A DNA stretch of 42,037 bases, taken from positions 1-42,037 of the forward strand of contig DCIY01000008.1 in assembly GCA_002317295.1 (NCBI GenBank), given 5' to 3'. The translations under genes and the position numbers were made by a program. The first letter of the stretch is position 1. Each line of letters opens with the position of its first letter. This DNA is from Bacteroidales bacterium UBA1714 (GTDB lineage Bacteria > Bacteroidota > Bacteroidia > Bacteroidales > Paludibacteraceae). This document shows positions 24,263 through 32,483 of the stretch, piece by piece. The notes beneath the pieces are model-generated. The model saw only the letters and a list, made by a program, of their open reading frames with translations. It had not been told where the DNA came from and made no database searches.

Positions 24263-24278
24263 AAAAAGTGTAATTTTG
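24247..24278 (+). promoter_or_regulatory. Predicted promoter of glycosidase copy 2
   Basis: TTTG at 24247-24250 and TAATTTTG at 24271-24278 are separated by 20 nt, a consensus match. It overlaps the leftward promoter by 16 bp. The transcript would start near 24285, about 23 nt before the ATG. Confidence 0.82.
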
Positions 24279-24307
24279 CATCAAAATAACACACAATACA
24301 AAACACG

Positions 24308-26515
24308 ATGAAACGACCTTATCTCTTTTGCTTGGCCATCATGGCCTCTTGCTTAGCGCATGCGGGCGTTATTTCCTTAGTGGATGTTGATTATCAGATG
24401 GACACGGTAGCCTGTTATCAGGCAGGTCCCGGCAGTGAGTATATTAAGGTGAAAATGCATCGTCTCAGTGATGGCAAAAATCCACAGGAGGTGTATTTTC
24501 TCAAAGTGGATACCAAAAATCCCAACGTTGCTGTTCGCAGCGTGATGGGTAAGGATTTGCGCGTGGGACTGGAGCTTCCGAGTGCCATGGCTAGTCGCAA
24601 GACCACGGATACGGAGATCTATTTTGCCGGCATCAATGGCGACTTTTATTCCAATTCTGCCCCCGTTGGATACACTATCACGGATAATGAATATGTGTAC
24701 ACCCCCCTGAATACCAACCGCCGTGTGGGAGCGGTAGGCGAAGACTCGCGTGGCATGATTGCCACTCAACCTCAATTCGTGGGGGAAATAGTGACCGCAG
24801 GAGGAGATACGGTGGTCATTGACCACGTTAATGCGGGTCGAAATACCAATGAACTGGTGCTTTACAACCACTATGAAGGATCCACCACCGGAACCAACGG
24901 CTATGGCCTCGAACTGTTGTGTGAGTTACCCGAAGGCGAAGAATGGCATACGACAGGTTGCTTTCATCCGGTGGTAAAAAAAGTAGAGAGCCGCATCGGC
25001 AGCATGGTGATGGGCGCCCATGAGTTTGTGCTTTCTGCACATGGAACCAAAGAAACCATGCTTCAAGGGGTGGCTGTAAACGATGTACTGACCATGAATA
25101 TGAGCCTGCTATTGGACGATTCAATCTTCACCGCAGGTGCCTGCATCGCAGGCGATAATTATGCCTTGATTGTTCAAAATGGTGAACTGGTGAAATCTAA
25201 TTTTTGGAACGAAGTGCACCCTCGTACGGGTTTTGGATATTCCCAGAATAATGATACGGCTATTTTCTGCATTTGGGACGGACGCAATTCCAAAGTGTCT
25301 GCCGGGGCCAATACCCAACAATTGGGTTGCATGATGCAATATTTTGGTGCATGGAATGCTGTCAACTGGGATGGAGGAGGTTCCTCCTGTATGTATATTC
25401 GTCATGAAGGTCAGGTCAACAATGGTGCGGACGGCGAAGAGCGTGTCGTGACCAATGGCATGTTTGCCGTAGCTGTACTACCTGAGGCAGATACCACTTA
25501 TGCCACACTCGTTCCGTATGAAAACCAAATAACCGTGGCCCATTATGGTATCGCTACCCCCAAATGCCGAGGCTATAACCAATATGGCGTGATGCTGTCC
25601 TCGGATGTGGAAGGTATGGAAATAAACTGCGATGCCCAGGTCGGTCGACTCTATGGCGACCGTCAGGTGATAGGCCTGAGTTCCGGCGTGCTGACTTTGC
25701 GCAAAGGCAATGCCGTCACCACCATACAAATGAATGTCTCCAACAGTCCCATGGCGCTGATTAGAGATAGTGTCTTGTTGGGTCGTGGTACCCAATATGA
25801 GGCCAAAATTCAGGCAAAAGTGGGGGAAGAAATGATGGACGCCTATTTGCCGGCCTTTACTTGGTTAAGTGAATCGGAACAGGTGGCTACGGTGGATAAG
25901 GGGGTGATCACCGGTGTTGGAACAGGTCGTACCCACGTGATTTGCAGCGTAGATCAGTTTCGGGATACCATGGAGGTGATTGTAGAAGTACCTGAGCAAC
26001 CCACGATGGTGCTGCAAGATGCAGTGGCCGATACCATGGTCAGTTACAGTTCAACCCGCACGGCAACCATTGCCCTAAATTGGGATCTTCGCCTGTATGG
26101 CATTCCCGATTCCATCGCAATAACCATTCAAACCGATGCTCCCATCGCCAGTCTGGAAACCAACATGCTGACCAGTGCGGGAGAAACCATCAGTTACAAG
26201 TCTGCGATAACGGTTCCCGTGAACGAAGATTATACAACCACCATGGCCCTGACCTCTGTGCTCAAGAGTGCTGATTGTACACTCTATCCGGTTCATTTGA
26301 CCGGGCTGAAGTGGGCACTGAAGGATCCTATAAAAAATAAAGCCTACCGCTTTCAGTTAAAACAAGTGAAACTAATCTATCTCCATACTGCCCAAACAGG
26401 CTGGAGTGGGGTATATTCCAACCGGAAGACCCCGACTACCAAGTACCTCAAGAATGGTCGGGTGGTTATAGAGCATCAGGGAAAGGTGTATGAGGCGAAA
26501 GGCGATAGACTATGA
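24308..26515 (+). CDS. Secreted phosphodiester glycosidase family protein (copy 2)
   Basis: This is a 735-residue paralogue of the gene at 19346, with signal peptide MKRPYLFCLAIMASCLAHAG. The catalytic-type domain has EIYFAGINGDFYSNSAPVGY, HPRTGFGYSQNND (near 304) and the full motif DGGGSSCMYIRH (near 355), in which the Asp is intact, unlike copy 1. Its C-terminal half repeats that of copy 1 (DLRLYGIPDSIAITIQTDAP; LKWALKDPIKNKAYRFQLKQ), followed by the same type of tail (NGRVVIEHQGKVYEAKGDRL). The two copies with the amidase suggest a set of surface enzymes acting on envelope or foreign glycans; the actual substrate is unknown. Confidence 0.9.
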   Translation: MKRPYLFCLAIMASCLAHAGVISLVDVDYQMDTVACYQAGPGSEYIKVKMHRLSDGKNPQEVYFLKVDTKNPNVAVRSVMGKDLRVGLELPSAMASRKTTDTEIYFAGINGDFYSNSAPVGYTITDNEYVYTPLNTNRRVGAVGEDSRGMIATQPQFVGEIVTAGGDTVVIDHVNAGRNTNELVLYNHYEGSTTGTNGYGLELLCELPEGEEWHTTGCFHPVVKKVESRIGSMVMGAHEFVLSAHGTKETMLQGVAVNDVLTMNMSLLLDDSIFTAGACIAGDNYALIVQNGELVKSNFWNEVHPRTGFGYSQNNDTAIFCIWDGRNSKVSAGANTQQLGCMMQYFGAWNAVNWDGGGSSCMYIRHEGQVNNGADGEERVVTNGMFAVAVLPEADTTYATLVPYENQITVAHYGIATPKCRGYNQYGVMLSSDVEGMEINCDAQVGRLYGDRQVIGLSSGVLTLRKGNAVTTIQMNVSNSPMALIRDSVLLGRGTQYEAKIQAKVGEEMMDAYLPAFTWLSESEQVATVDKGVITGVGTGRTHVICSVDQFRDTMEVIVEVPEQPTMVLQDAVADTMVSYSSTRTATIALNWDLRLYGIPDSIAITIQTDAPIASLETNMLTSAGETISYKSAITVPVNEDYTTTMALTSVLKSADCTLYPVHLTGLKWALKDPIKNKAYRFQLKQVKLIYLHTAQTGWSGVYSNRKTPTTKYLKNGRVVIEHQGKVYEAKGDRL

Positions 26516-26567
26516 GCAGAAAGCAATCATCAATAGGCCAAAGGCCGATTAATCAGCAATCATCAAT
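26514..26567 (+). repeat. Heptad repeat with mini-hairpin, leader of the amidase gene
   Basis: After the glycosidase stop the sequence reads AAGCAATCATCAATA, then GGCCaaaGGCC (26536-26546), then GATTAATCAGCAATCATCAAT running straight into the ATG at 26568. TCAGCAA/TCATCAA are 7-nt units. Linkers match those of the moxR-DUF58 spacer, 8 kb away and on the other strand, although hairpin arms differ. It fills the whole gap between the two genes. Confidence 0.8.
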
Positions 26568-29500
26568 ATGAAAAAAATGTTATTTTTGGTAGCAATAGCT
26601 GCCTCTATGGTGCTTCAGGCACAAACAATCAGAGTAATCAGCGATACCGATTTGGGACAGGGGTATTACCCTCGTATGGTCAACGCGTCCACGATTGAGT
26701 ATCTGCAGGATGAGTATTCCAATTATGCTCCCATGACCAGCGAGAGTGAATGGCGAGTGGACAACGAGAACCTGCAACTCAACCTGTATCATAACGGTCA
26801 AAAAACCGTGTTGACTCCCGACGGAGCCAATGCCCACTATATATGGTCCTCGCTGAGCGAAGATCAGACGATGATTGTGTACAACACTGCGCACGGTACA
26901 TCGGTATGTGACCGACAGGGCAGGGTGATTCGCTACCTGGGACATCTCAATGCACCGGTTTGGTTGGGAAATCAGTATATTGTCGGTATGCACGACTATA
27001 GTGACGGTCACCAGTTTACAGCCAGCTCCATTGCTATTTTTGATTTGGCTTCCGGCAAAGAGACCGAACTGGTAAGCAAGGAGAATATGGCCATGTATCC
27101 GACGGTACATGCTGCTTCGGGGCGCATCGCCTACAGCACGCTGCAGGGACGGGTACATCTTCTTCAACTCAACCTCTGTGACCAACCCCTCTCCTCTCTG
27201 CCTCAACCTAAATTGGTTCCAGTGGCTGCGAATCAGGTATTAAATTCCAATAATCGACCTCTTCGTAAAGCAGCAGGCTCCATTCAACCTTCGAACCTCA
27301 AAATCTATATCAACCCGGGTCACGGAGGACACTGGTCCAACGACAGAAACATGACCATCTATCCCTACAAGAGTGGGGATGTGAATGGATTCTGGGAGTC
27401 CAACAGTAACCTGGACAAGGGTTTGGCGCTGGATTCGATGTTGCAACTGTTTGGCGTACAAACGATGATGTCCCGCCGCACCAACAATAACGGTGGCGGT
27501 AATGATAAGGATTTGTTGGATACCCGTTTGGCCCAGGGAGTGATTACCAAGGCCCAATATGACGATATGCTCGCCAATGGCGATGACCGCTCACTGAGTG
27601 CGATTGTTGCTGAATCCAATGCGTGGGGGCCTAATTTCATGATTTCTGTTCACTCCAATGCCGGCGGTCCCAGTAACTATGTGCTCATGCTCTTTGCCGG
27701 CAAGTCAGATGGAGATACCTATACCTATCCGTCTGCCACTCCGTGTTCGGACGAGGGACGCGATTGTTCCACCGTTATAGGCAATGCGTTGCAGTCCAAT
27801 ACGCTGACGCCATGGACGACCAAGGCTCCGATGATCTATGGTGACAAAACATTTGGCCGTACGGCCATGCACTGGTCAGATGGTTATGGCGTATTGCGCC
27901 GCCTGACCTCTGCGGGCGTTATCTCCGAAGGCTCCATGCACGATTATATCCCGGAAACCTATCGTCTGATGAATATCGACTACAAGATGCAACAGGCATG
28001 GTACTTTACCCGCTCGTTCCTGCAGTATTATTGTGGCAGCGGTTGGACTACCGGTGTCATCGGAGGACAGGTGCGCGATGCCAATAATAAACAACTGTTT
28101 CCGGATATCACCCGCATCCGCAAAACCAATGATGAACTGGAACCTCTGTGCGGCGCTACCGTTCAACTGATGCAGGGCGGACAGGTGCTCAAAACCTATA
28201 CGACGGATAATATGTACAACGGTTTATTCTTCTTCTGGGACCTTATTCCCGGAGTGTACACCGTACGCGTGAATGCCGATCACTACTATACACAGGACGT
28301 TCCTGTCGTGGTGACGGCCAACGAAATGAGTCTGAATAACGTGCTGATGGCGATGAAACGCGAAACACGCCCGGAAGTTGTCTCTTACAGCCCGTGCCCT
28401 GCTCAAATAACCGATTCAATTGAAGTAAGTACACCGGTTGTGCTGAACTTCAATTGGGACATGCTGGAGGATTCAACCCTCGCTGCATTCTCCGTTTCTC
28501 CGGCTAAAGAAGGCAAATTGGCGTTCTCCAATTCACAAAAGACCCTGACCTTTACCCCCAATGAAGCCTGGGATCCCGGGGTCGAATATACCATCACCCT
28601 GTCTACACAGGCCTGTCATCCGGATACCACTTATCCCAATCATCTGGAACAACCGTTTGTGCTCACATTCCGAACCAAAAACCGCTCCGGATTGCAATTA
28701 TTGCAGGCGTATCCCGTTGACGGAGCAACCGAAGTGGGACTCAAACCTACCATCATGCTGATTTTTGATGCCGAACTCTCTTCCGTAGCCAAAACACAAA
28801 TCGGAAAGGAGGTGGAGATTACTGCGGCCGGCGGATTCTCGTTTATTCCCACGTCGCGACAAACAACCATTAATACCGCCCCCAGTCCTTATGGCACCCT
28901 GCGATTTGAAGTGACCGATGCGCTGCAACCGCAAACCGAGTACACATTGAACATCAAGACCCAACTCAAGGATATTAACGATGTGCATATACTCTCACCC
29001 ATCGCGCTGCACTTTACCACCGGAACCGGCATAGAACCTGCAGCCGAAGGCGAAATGATTGAAGCATTTGAGTCTCAGTTCGTCTCCATGGATGCCGATC
29101 AGTCCAAAGGTATCAAATCCAAGACCATCGGTAAAAATACAACCACTGTGCACGAGGGCAAAGGCAGTAACAAGATCGCCTATGTCTTCCAGGATGATGT
29201 GGCAGATGCACAATTGTTCCTCACCCCCTCGGATTTCCATTCGTTCTACTCCATCAACGGGGTAGGTTTGGACGTGTATGGCGATTTGAGTTACAACGAT
29301 CTCTATCTGGAATTCCAAACAGAAGGCGATAAGCATTCCATCTATTTGGGCACCCTGGATTATGTGGGTTGGCAACATCTGCATGTCGATCTGACCGCTC
29401 TGCCTGCCGATGTCGAATTCTCGCTGTGCGGCATTCGCCTGGTGCGCTCCAGTCATATACTCTCCGGCAAAGGAGAGATATACCTGGACCGTTTGATGCG

Positions 29501-29627
29501 CTCTACTTCAGCCACCGGTTTAAACGATGTGCATCAGGGGGCAGAGGTAATCAAACGAATCCAAAACGGACGCCTGATGATTGAGCATCATGACCAACAA
29601 TGGGACGCTAAAGGCGCTAAATTGTAA
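26568..29627 (+). CDS. Secreted N-acetylmuramoyl-L-alanine amidase (Amidase_3) with propeller and Ig-like domains
   Basis: This 1019-residue exported enzyme has a signal peptide (MKKMLFLVAIAASMVLQAQ). Residues about 20-220 look like a TolB/WD-type beta-propeller. The Amidase_3 domain (about 243-480) shows zinc-ligand motifs INPGHGG (near 249), the Glu in FWESNSNLDK and SVHSNAGG (near 360), with the likely catalytic Glu in VISEGSMHDY (near 454). A carboxypeptidase-regulatory-like domain, two Big_5-type Ig-like domains (PCPAQITDSIEVSTPVVLNF; AYPVDGATEVGLKPTIMLIF) and a jelly-roll-like domain follow, ending in NGRLMIEHHDQQWDAKGAKL. Amidases of this family cut the peptide from muramic acid in peptidoglycan. 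The size and added modules suggest attack on external rather than own cell wall, which is inference. Confidence 0.88.
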   Translation: MKKMLFLVAIAASMVLQAQTIRVISDTDLGQGYYPRMVNASTIEYLQDEYSNYAPMTSESEWRVDNENLQLNLYHNGQKTVLTPDGANAHYIWSSLSEDQTMIVYNTAHGTSVCDRQGRVIRYLGHLNAPVWLGNQYIVGMHDYSDGHQFTASSIAIFDLASGKETELVSKENMAMYPTVHAASGRIAYSTLQGRVHLLQLNLCDQPLSSLPQPKLVPVAANQVLNSNNRPLRKAAGSIQPSNLKIYINPGHGGHWSNDRNMTIYPYKSGDVNGFWESNSNLDKGLALDSMLQLFGVQTMMSRRTNNNGGGNDKDLLDTRLAQGVITKAQYDDMLANGDDRSLSAIVAESNAWGPNFMISVHSNAGGPSNYVLMLFAGKSDGDTYTYPSATPCSDEGRDCSTVIGNALQSNTLTPWTTKAPMIYGDKTFGRTAMHWSDGYGVLRRLTSAGVISEGSMHDYIPETYRLMNIDYKMQQAWYFTRSFLQYYCGSGWTTGVIGGQVRDANNKQLFPDITRIRKTNDELEPLCGATVQLMQGGQVLKTYTTDNMYNGLFFFWDLIPGVYTVRVNADHYYTQDVPVVVTANEMSLNNVLMAMKRETRPEVVSYSPCPAQITDSIEVSTPVVLNFNWDMLEDSTLAAFSVSPAKEGKLAFSNSQKTLTFTPNEAWDPGVEYTITLSTQACHPDTTYPNHLEQPFVLTFRTKNRSGLQLLQAYPVDGATEVGLKPTIMLIFDAELSSVAKTQIGKEVEITAAGGFSFIPTSRQTTINTAPSPYGTLRFEVTDALQPQTEYTLNIKTQLKDINDVHILSPIALHFTTGTGIEPAAEGEMIEAFESQFVSMDADQSKGIKSKTIGKNTTTVHEGKGSNKIAYVFQDDVADAQLFLTPSDFHSFYSINGVGLDVYGDLSYNDLYLEFQTEGDKHSIYLGTLDYVGWQHLHVDLTALPADVEFSLCGIRLVRSSHILSGKGEIYLDRLMRSTSATGLNDVHQGAEVIKRIQNGRLMIEHHDQQWDAKGAKL

Positions 29628-29685
29628 CTTGTAATGAGCAAAATACAGATAAATGAGGCATAATCAACCTTTTTTACCATAAATA

Positions 29686-29717
29686 TTTGCACGGACTCGA
29701 AAAAAGCAGTACTTTTG
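29686..29717 (+). promoter_or_regulatory. Predicted promoter of small RNA 1
   Basis: TTTG at 29686-29689 and TACTTTTG at 29710-29717, spaced by 20 nt; a consensus Bacteroidetes promoter with no protein gene downstream on this strand. Confidence 0.8.
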
Positions 29718-29723
29718 CACCGT

Positions 29724-29794
29724 GTTTTTCATGGTATTAGATTTAAGGTTAAATTAAAGACTGGGTTGTCGGGAGACAACCTTTCTTTTTTTTT
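29724..29794 (+). ncRNA. Candidate small RNA 1 (about 70 nt)
   Basis: From the predicted start near 29724 the RNA contains ATGGTATTAGATTTAAGGTT and ends in a 7-bp hairpin GGTTGTCgggaGACAACC (29764-29781) with a long U-run, a complete intrinsic terminator. From memory a similar TATTAGATTTAAGGTTAA block recurs before terminators in other Bacteroidales genomes; I could not check this. It also contains an 8-codon frame (MVLDLRLN), so a leader peptide or a short regulatory RNA are both possible. No protein gene follows on this strand. Confidence 0.6.
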
Positions 29795-29807
29795 ACCATA
29801 TACCCAT

Positions 29808-29896
29808 GAAAAAAGGCATCATCACGATGCCTTAATTCCCGGTATTAGTCAATTTTTATAAGGTAAAAAAAAGATTGTGTTGCAAACTTCTTTTGA
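29808..29896 (-). ncRNA. Candidate small RNA 2, convergent with small RNA 1
   Basis: A leftward promoter at 29902-29933 would start RNA near 29896. It would end at the hairpin AAGGCATC/GATGCCTT (29813-29833, 8 bp, 5-nt loop), followed in this direction by TTTTTT. The RNA would be about 85 nt and carry no gene. Its + strand side has GGTATTAG and AAGGTAAAA, a loose echo of small RNA 1, so the two could be related or pair with each other. This is inference from promoter and terminator positions only. Confidence 0.4.
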
Positions 29897-29901
29897 CGCT
29901 G

Positions 29902-29933
29902 CAAAATTACTGCTTCTTTTTCACCTGTACAAT
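29902..29933 (-). promoter_or_regulatory. Predicted leftward promoter for small RNA 2
   Basis: Minus strand TAATTTTG at 29909-29902 and ATTG at 29933-29930 (one mismatch to TTTG), spaced by 20 nt. No protein gene lies downstream on that strand within the intergenic region. Confidence 0.6.
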
Positions 29934-30004
29934 ACCTTTTTTTATGTTTGAAAACATGTTTTCGTGATAAAATGTCAAAATTCTATGTTTTTGAGCATAA
30001 AATA

Positions 30005-30523
30005 TCATTTTCGATCCAGTTCGATGACCTCCAAATCGCGAATTTGTGACCCGTCAATGACAAATCGTAACAGGGTCTGAACCGTCTGCCAACCCTGTTT
30101 ACCGGCAGCCCCCGGATTGAGGGTCAAAAATCCCCACTGATGGTCATACATCACTTTGAGAATATGCGAGTGCCCACAGACAAACAAATCGATTCCGTTA
30201 CCACTGTCTTTTTGCCCCCTGGCTTTCTGAAACATCGGAATGAGCCATGGGTTATACTTGCCCGGATAACCCCCAATATGGGTCATCAGTACATTCACCT
30301 CTTCCACCTTGAACCGGTAAAACTCACTGAGCGAATACCGCACGTCCCCACTGTCCATATTGCCAAACACCGCGCGGGTGGGACGAAACTCCCGTAAGGC
30401 CTGCAGTACTTCTATGCTGCCTATATCCCCGGCATGCCATATCTCATCACAACACGCAAAATGTTCCAAGACACGAGCATCCAATAATCCATGCGTATCA
30501 CTAATCAGTCCAATGCGGGTCAT
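30005..30523 (-). CDS. YfcE/MJ0936-type metallophosphoesterase
   Basis: This 172-residue enzyme has the calcineurin-like metal motifs in order: DTHG (Asp 9, His 11), GDIG (about 32-35), GNMD (near 55), the His in MTHIGGYP (near 81) and CGHSH (near 117). Small proteins of this group hydrolyse phosphodiesters with two bound metal ions; the natural substrate is unknown. The gene is the last of a leftward run, three bases after gldF. Confidence 0.92.
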   Translation of the reverse strand: MTRIGLISDTHGLLDARVLEHFACCDEIWHAGDIGSIEVLQALREFRPTRAVFGNMDSGDVRYSLSEFYRFKVEEVNVLMTHIGGYPGKYNPWLIPMFQKARGQKDSGNGIDLFVCGHSHILKVMYDHQWGFLTLNPGAAGKQGWQTVQTLLRFVIDGSQIRDLEVIELDRK

Positions 30524-30526
30524 ATC

Positions 30527-31186
30527 TTATCGACGATGGTTAAGTACCACCATGGCCATAGCGATAGCGATAGCAGTAACAGACAATAACTCCACAACAT
30601 CTCTCAACACAATCACCCCGCGTCCCAGACTCTCGTACAACGATTGCCCAAGGGCCCAATAAAATACAAAACATCCGACGGCTCCCAATAGAAACGAAAC
30701 GATTTGACTCTTGGACCAACAACCTGCCAGTACACCGATACTCGTAAAGGTGCCACTAATCAGACACAATCCCAACATACTGCCCCAAAATTGTCCCGCA
30801 TCCACATTGCCCATGGGTTCCGCCAAAAAATAAACCACGGCGAAATGAATACCACACGGCAAGATGGCCATGAGCGTAAGCAACCACGCTGCCATATACT
30901 TGCCCATCACAATTCGCACCATGGAAATGCCCTGACACCGTAATAAGTCCCATGTACCGGAGAGTTTTTCCTCACTGAACAATCGCATGGTGAGGGCGGG
31001 GCACAGCATCAACAATAACCAGGGACTGAGGCTGAACAAACCATTGACATCGGCATAACCTGAATCCACAATGTTCCATTCTCCGGGGATAACCCACAGA
31101 AACAGAGAAATGGTCAACAGATACAGTCCCAGGATAATATAGGCTACCGGTGACGAAAAATAATATGCCAGTTCCTTGCGGAGCAT
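30527..31186 (-). CDS. gldF: GldF-type ABC transporter permease
   Basis: This 219-residue membrane protein starts with MLRKELAYYFSSPVAYIILG, characteristic of GldF, and has about six helices (LSPWLLLMLCPALTMRLFSE; YMAAWLLTLMAILPCGIHFA; QIVSFLLGAVGCFVFYWALG). GldF, GldG and the ATPase GldA form an ABC transporter required for gliding in Flavobacteria; many non-gliding Bacteroidales keep a version of unknown function. GldG normally follows directly, but here a phosphodiesterase gene does, and no ATPase is nearby. The C-terminus is slightly short and simple (AIAIAMAM). Start overlaps the transporter stop by one base (TAATG). Confidence 0.82.
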   Translation of the reverse strand: MLRKELAYYFSSPVAYIILGLYLLTISLFLWVIPGEWNIVDSGYADVNGLFSLSPWLLLMLCPALTMRLFSEEKLSGTWDLLRCQGISMVRIVMGKYMAAWLLTLMAILPCGIHFAVVYFLAEPMGNVDAGQFWGSMLGLCLISGTFTSIGVLAGCWSKSQIVSFLLGAVGCFVFYWALGQSLYESLGRGVIVLRDVVELLSVTAIAIAMAMVVLNHRR

Positions 31187-32463
31187 TATCCTTTCTTATT
31201 GGTCTTCGGGAATAAGATCCAGAAGGCAATGGCAACAACCAGAGCAAAGGAAGCACAGATATACCAACTCGTTTGCCATCCGTGCCAAACCTGCATGGGA
31301 GTCGCACCCTGAGCAGCCGGTGAATAGACATAATGGTTGACAATGGCCTGCGCCAACAGGGTTCCAATGGTAGAACCAAAACCGTTGGTCATCATCACAA
31401 ACAGACCTTGTGCACTGCTGCGCTGCGCTTCATTGGTCTCCTGATCCACATACAACGCTCCGGAGATATTGAAGAAATCAAAGGCAAAACCGTAAACAAT
31501 GCAACTGAGTACAAACAGCAGCACACCGGGGAAACCGGGGTTGCCCAAACCGAACAAACCAAATCGCAATACCCAGGCCAACATGGACATAAACATCACA
31601 TTCTTGATACCAAACCGCTTCAAGAAGAACGGAATGGTCAGAATACACAACGCTTCACAGATCTGGGAAATGGAAATAAGAATACCCGAGTGCTTGACAC
31701 CAAATGTGTCTGCCCACTGATCAAACGCCGTAAAACTCTCCAGGAACGGATTGGCATAACCGTTGGTCACCTGCAGGCACATTCCCAACATGATGGAGAA
31801 GATAAAGAACAAAGCCATCTTTTTCTGTTTAAACAGCGCAAACGCTTTTAATCCAAGCGCTTCTGCCAGATTGACTTTGCCTTCGGCCTTCTTGATGGCG
31901 CACTTGGGCAAGGTCCATGAATAAAGGGCCAAAACAATACCCAAACAACCACTGATCACAAATTGAGCCGGTGTATCCATGGCACCTACCAAATCCACAA
32001 TCCACATCGTGACAATAAATCCCACCGTTCCAAATACCCGAATGGGCGGAAAATCCTTGACGGTATCCAACCCGTTGTTGATCAATCCATGAAAAGCCAC
32101 CGAATTGCTCAACGCCAGAGTAGGCATGTAGAAGGCTACGGATAGGGTATACAGAGTAAATAACGGTGACAACGCTACGGCATCGCCTGCTCTAAAAGCA
32201 TAGATACCGGCAGCAGCGATAAACACTCCGGCAATCAGATGACATAATCCGAGCGCCTTTTGTGCCTGTATCCAACGGTCTGCCACAATGCCAATGATGG
32301 CGGGCATAAACAGGGAAACGATACCCTGAACCGAATAAAACCAACCGATACTGGGACCAAAACCGTGAGCACCCAGATAACGACCCATAGAGGTCAGATA
32401 CGCTCCCCAGACGGCAAACTCCAGGAAGTTCATGATAATCAAACGCAGTTTAATGTTTTTCAT
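31186..32463 (-). CDS. Nucleoside-type MFS transporter (NupG-like)
   Basis: This 425-residue polytopic protein has the N-terminal segment MNFLEFAVWGAYLTSMGRYL and GIVADRWIQAQKALG loop of the nucleoside:H+ symporter family (NupG/XapB), twelve predicted helices in two halves, and a second-half loop FLKRFGIKNVMFMSMLAWVL. It probably imports nucleosides with protons across the inner membrane; the substrate range is not shown by the sequence. Position between prfC and gldF in a leftward run suggests cotranscription, although the products are functionally unrelated. Confidence 0.88.
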   Translation of the reverse strand: MKNIKLRLIIMNFLEFAVWGAYLTSMGRYLGAHGFGPSIGWFYSVQGIVSLFMPAIIGIVADRWIQAQKALGLCHLIAGVFIAAAGIYAFRAGDAVALSPLFTLYTLSVAFYMPTLALSNSVAFHGLINNGLDTVKDFPPIRVFGTVGFIVTMWIVDLVGAMDTPAQFVISGCLGIVLALYSWTLPKCAIKKAEGKVNLAEALGLKAFALFKQKKMALFFIFSIMLGMCLQVTNGYANPFLESFTAFDQWADTFGVKHSGILISISQICEALCILTIPFFLKRFGIKNVMFMSMLAWVLRFGLFGLGNPGFPGVLLFVLSCIVYGFAFDFFNISGALYVDQETNEAQRSSAQGLFVMMTNGFGSTIGTLLAQAIVNHYVYSPAAQGATPMQVWHGWQTSWYICASFALVVAIAFWILFPKTNKKG

Positions 32464-32483
32464 TGCAGTATCCTTTTTTTTAA

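Larger units (their letters stand above)
29628..30004. other. 377-bp intergenic region carrying two candidate small RNAs
   Basis: No protein gene is visible. The region carries a rightward promoter-RNA-terminator unit (29686-29794) and a leftward one (promoter 29902-29933, terminator 29808-29833), plus a perfect 14-bp palindrome GAAAACATGTTTTC (29950-29963) close to the 3' end of the phosphodiesterase gene. Confidence 0.6.

Noticed and set aside
29950..29963. GAAAACATGTTTTC palindrome as a terminator of the phosphodiesterase gene
   Set aside because: It is not followed by a U-run in the leftward direction close to the gene end and lies on the wrong side of the RNA 2 promoter region; it may simply be an operator-like palindrome in AT-rich DNA.
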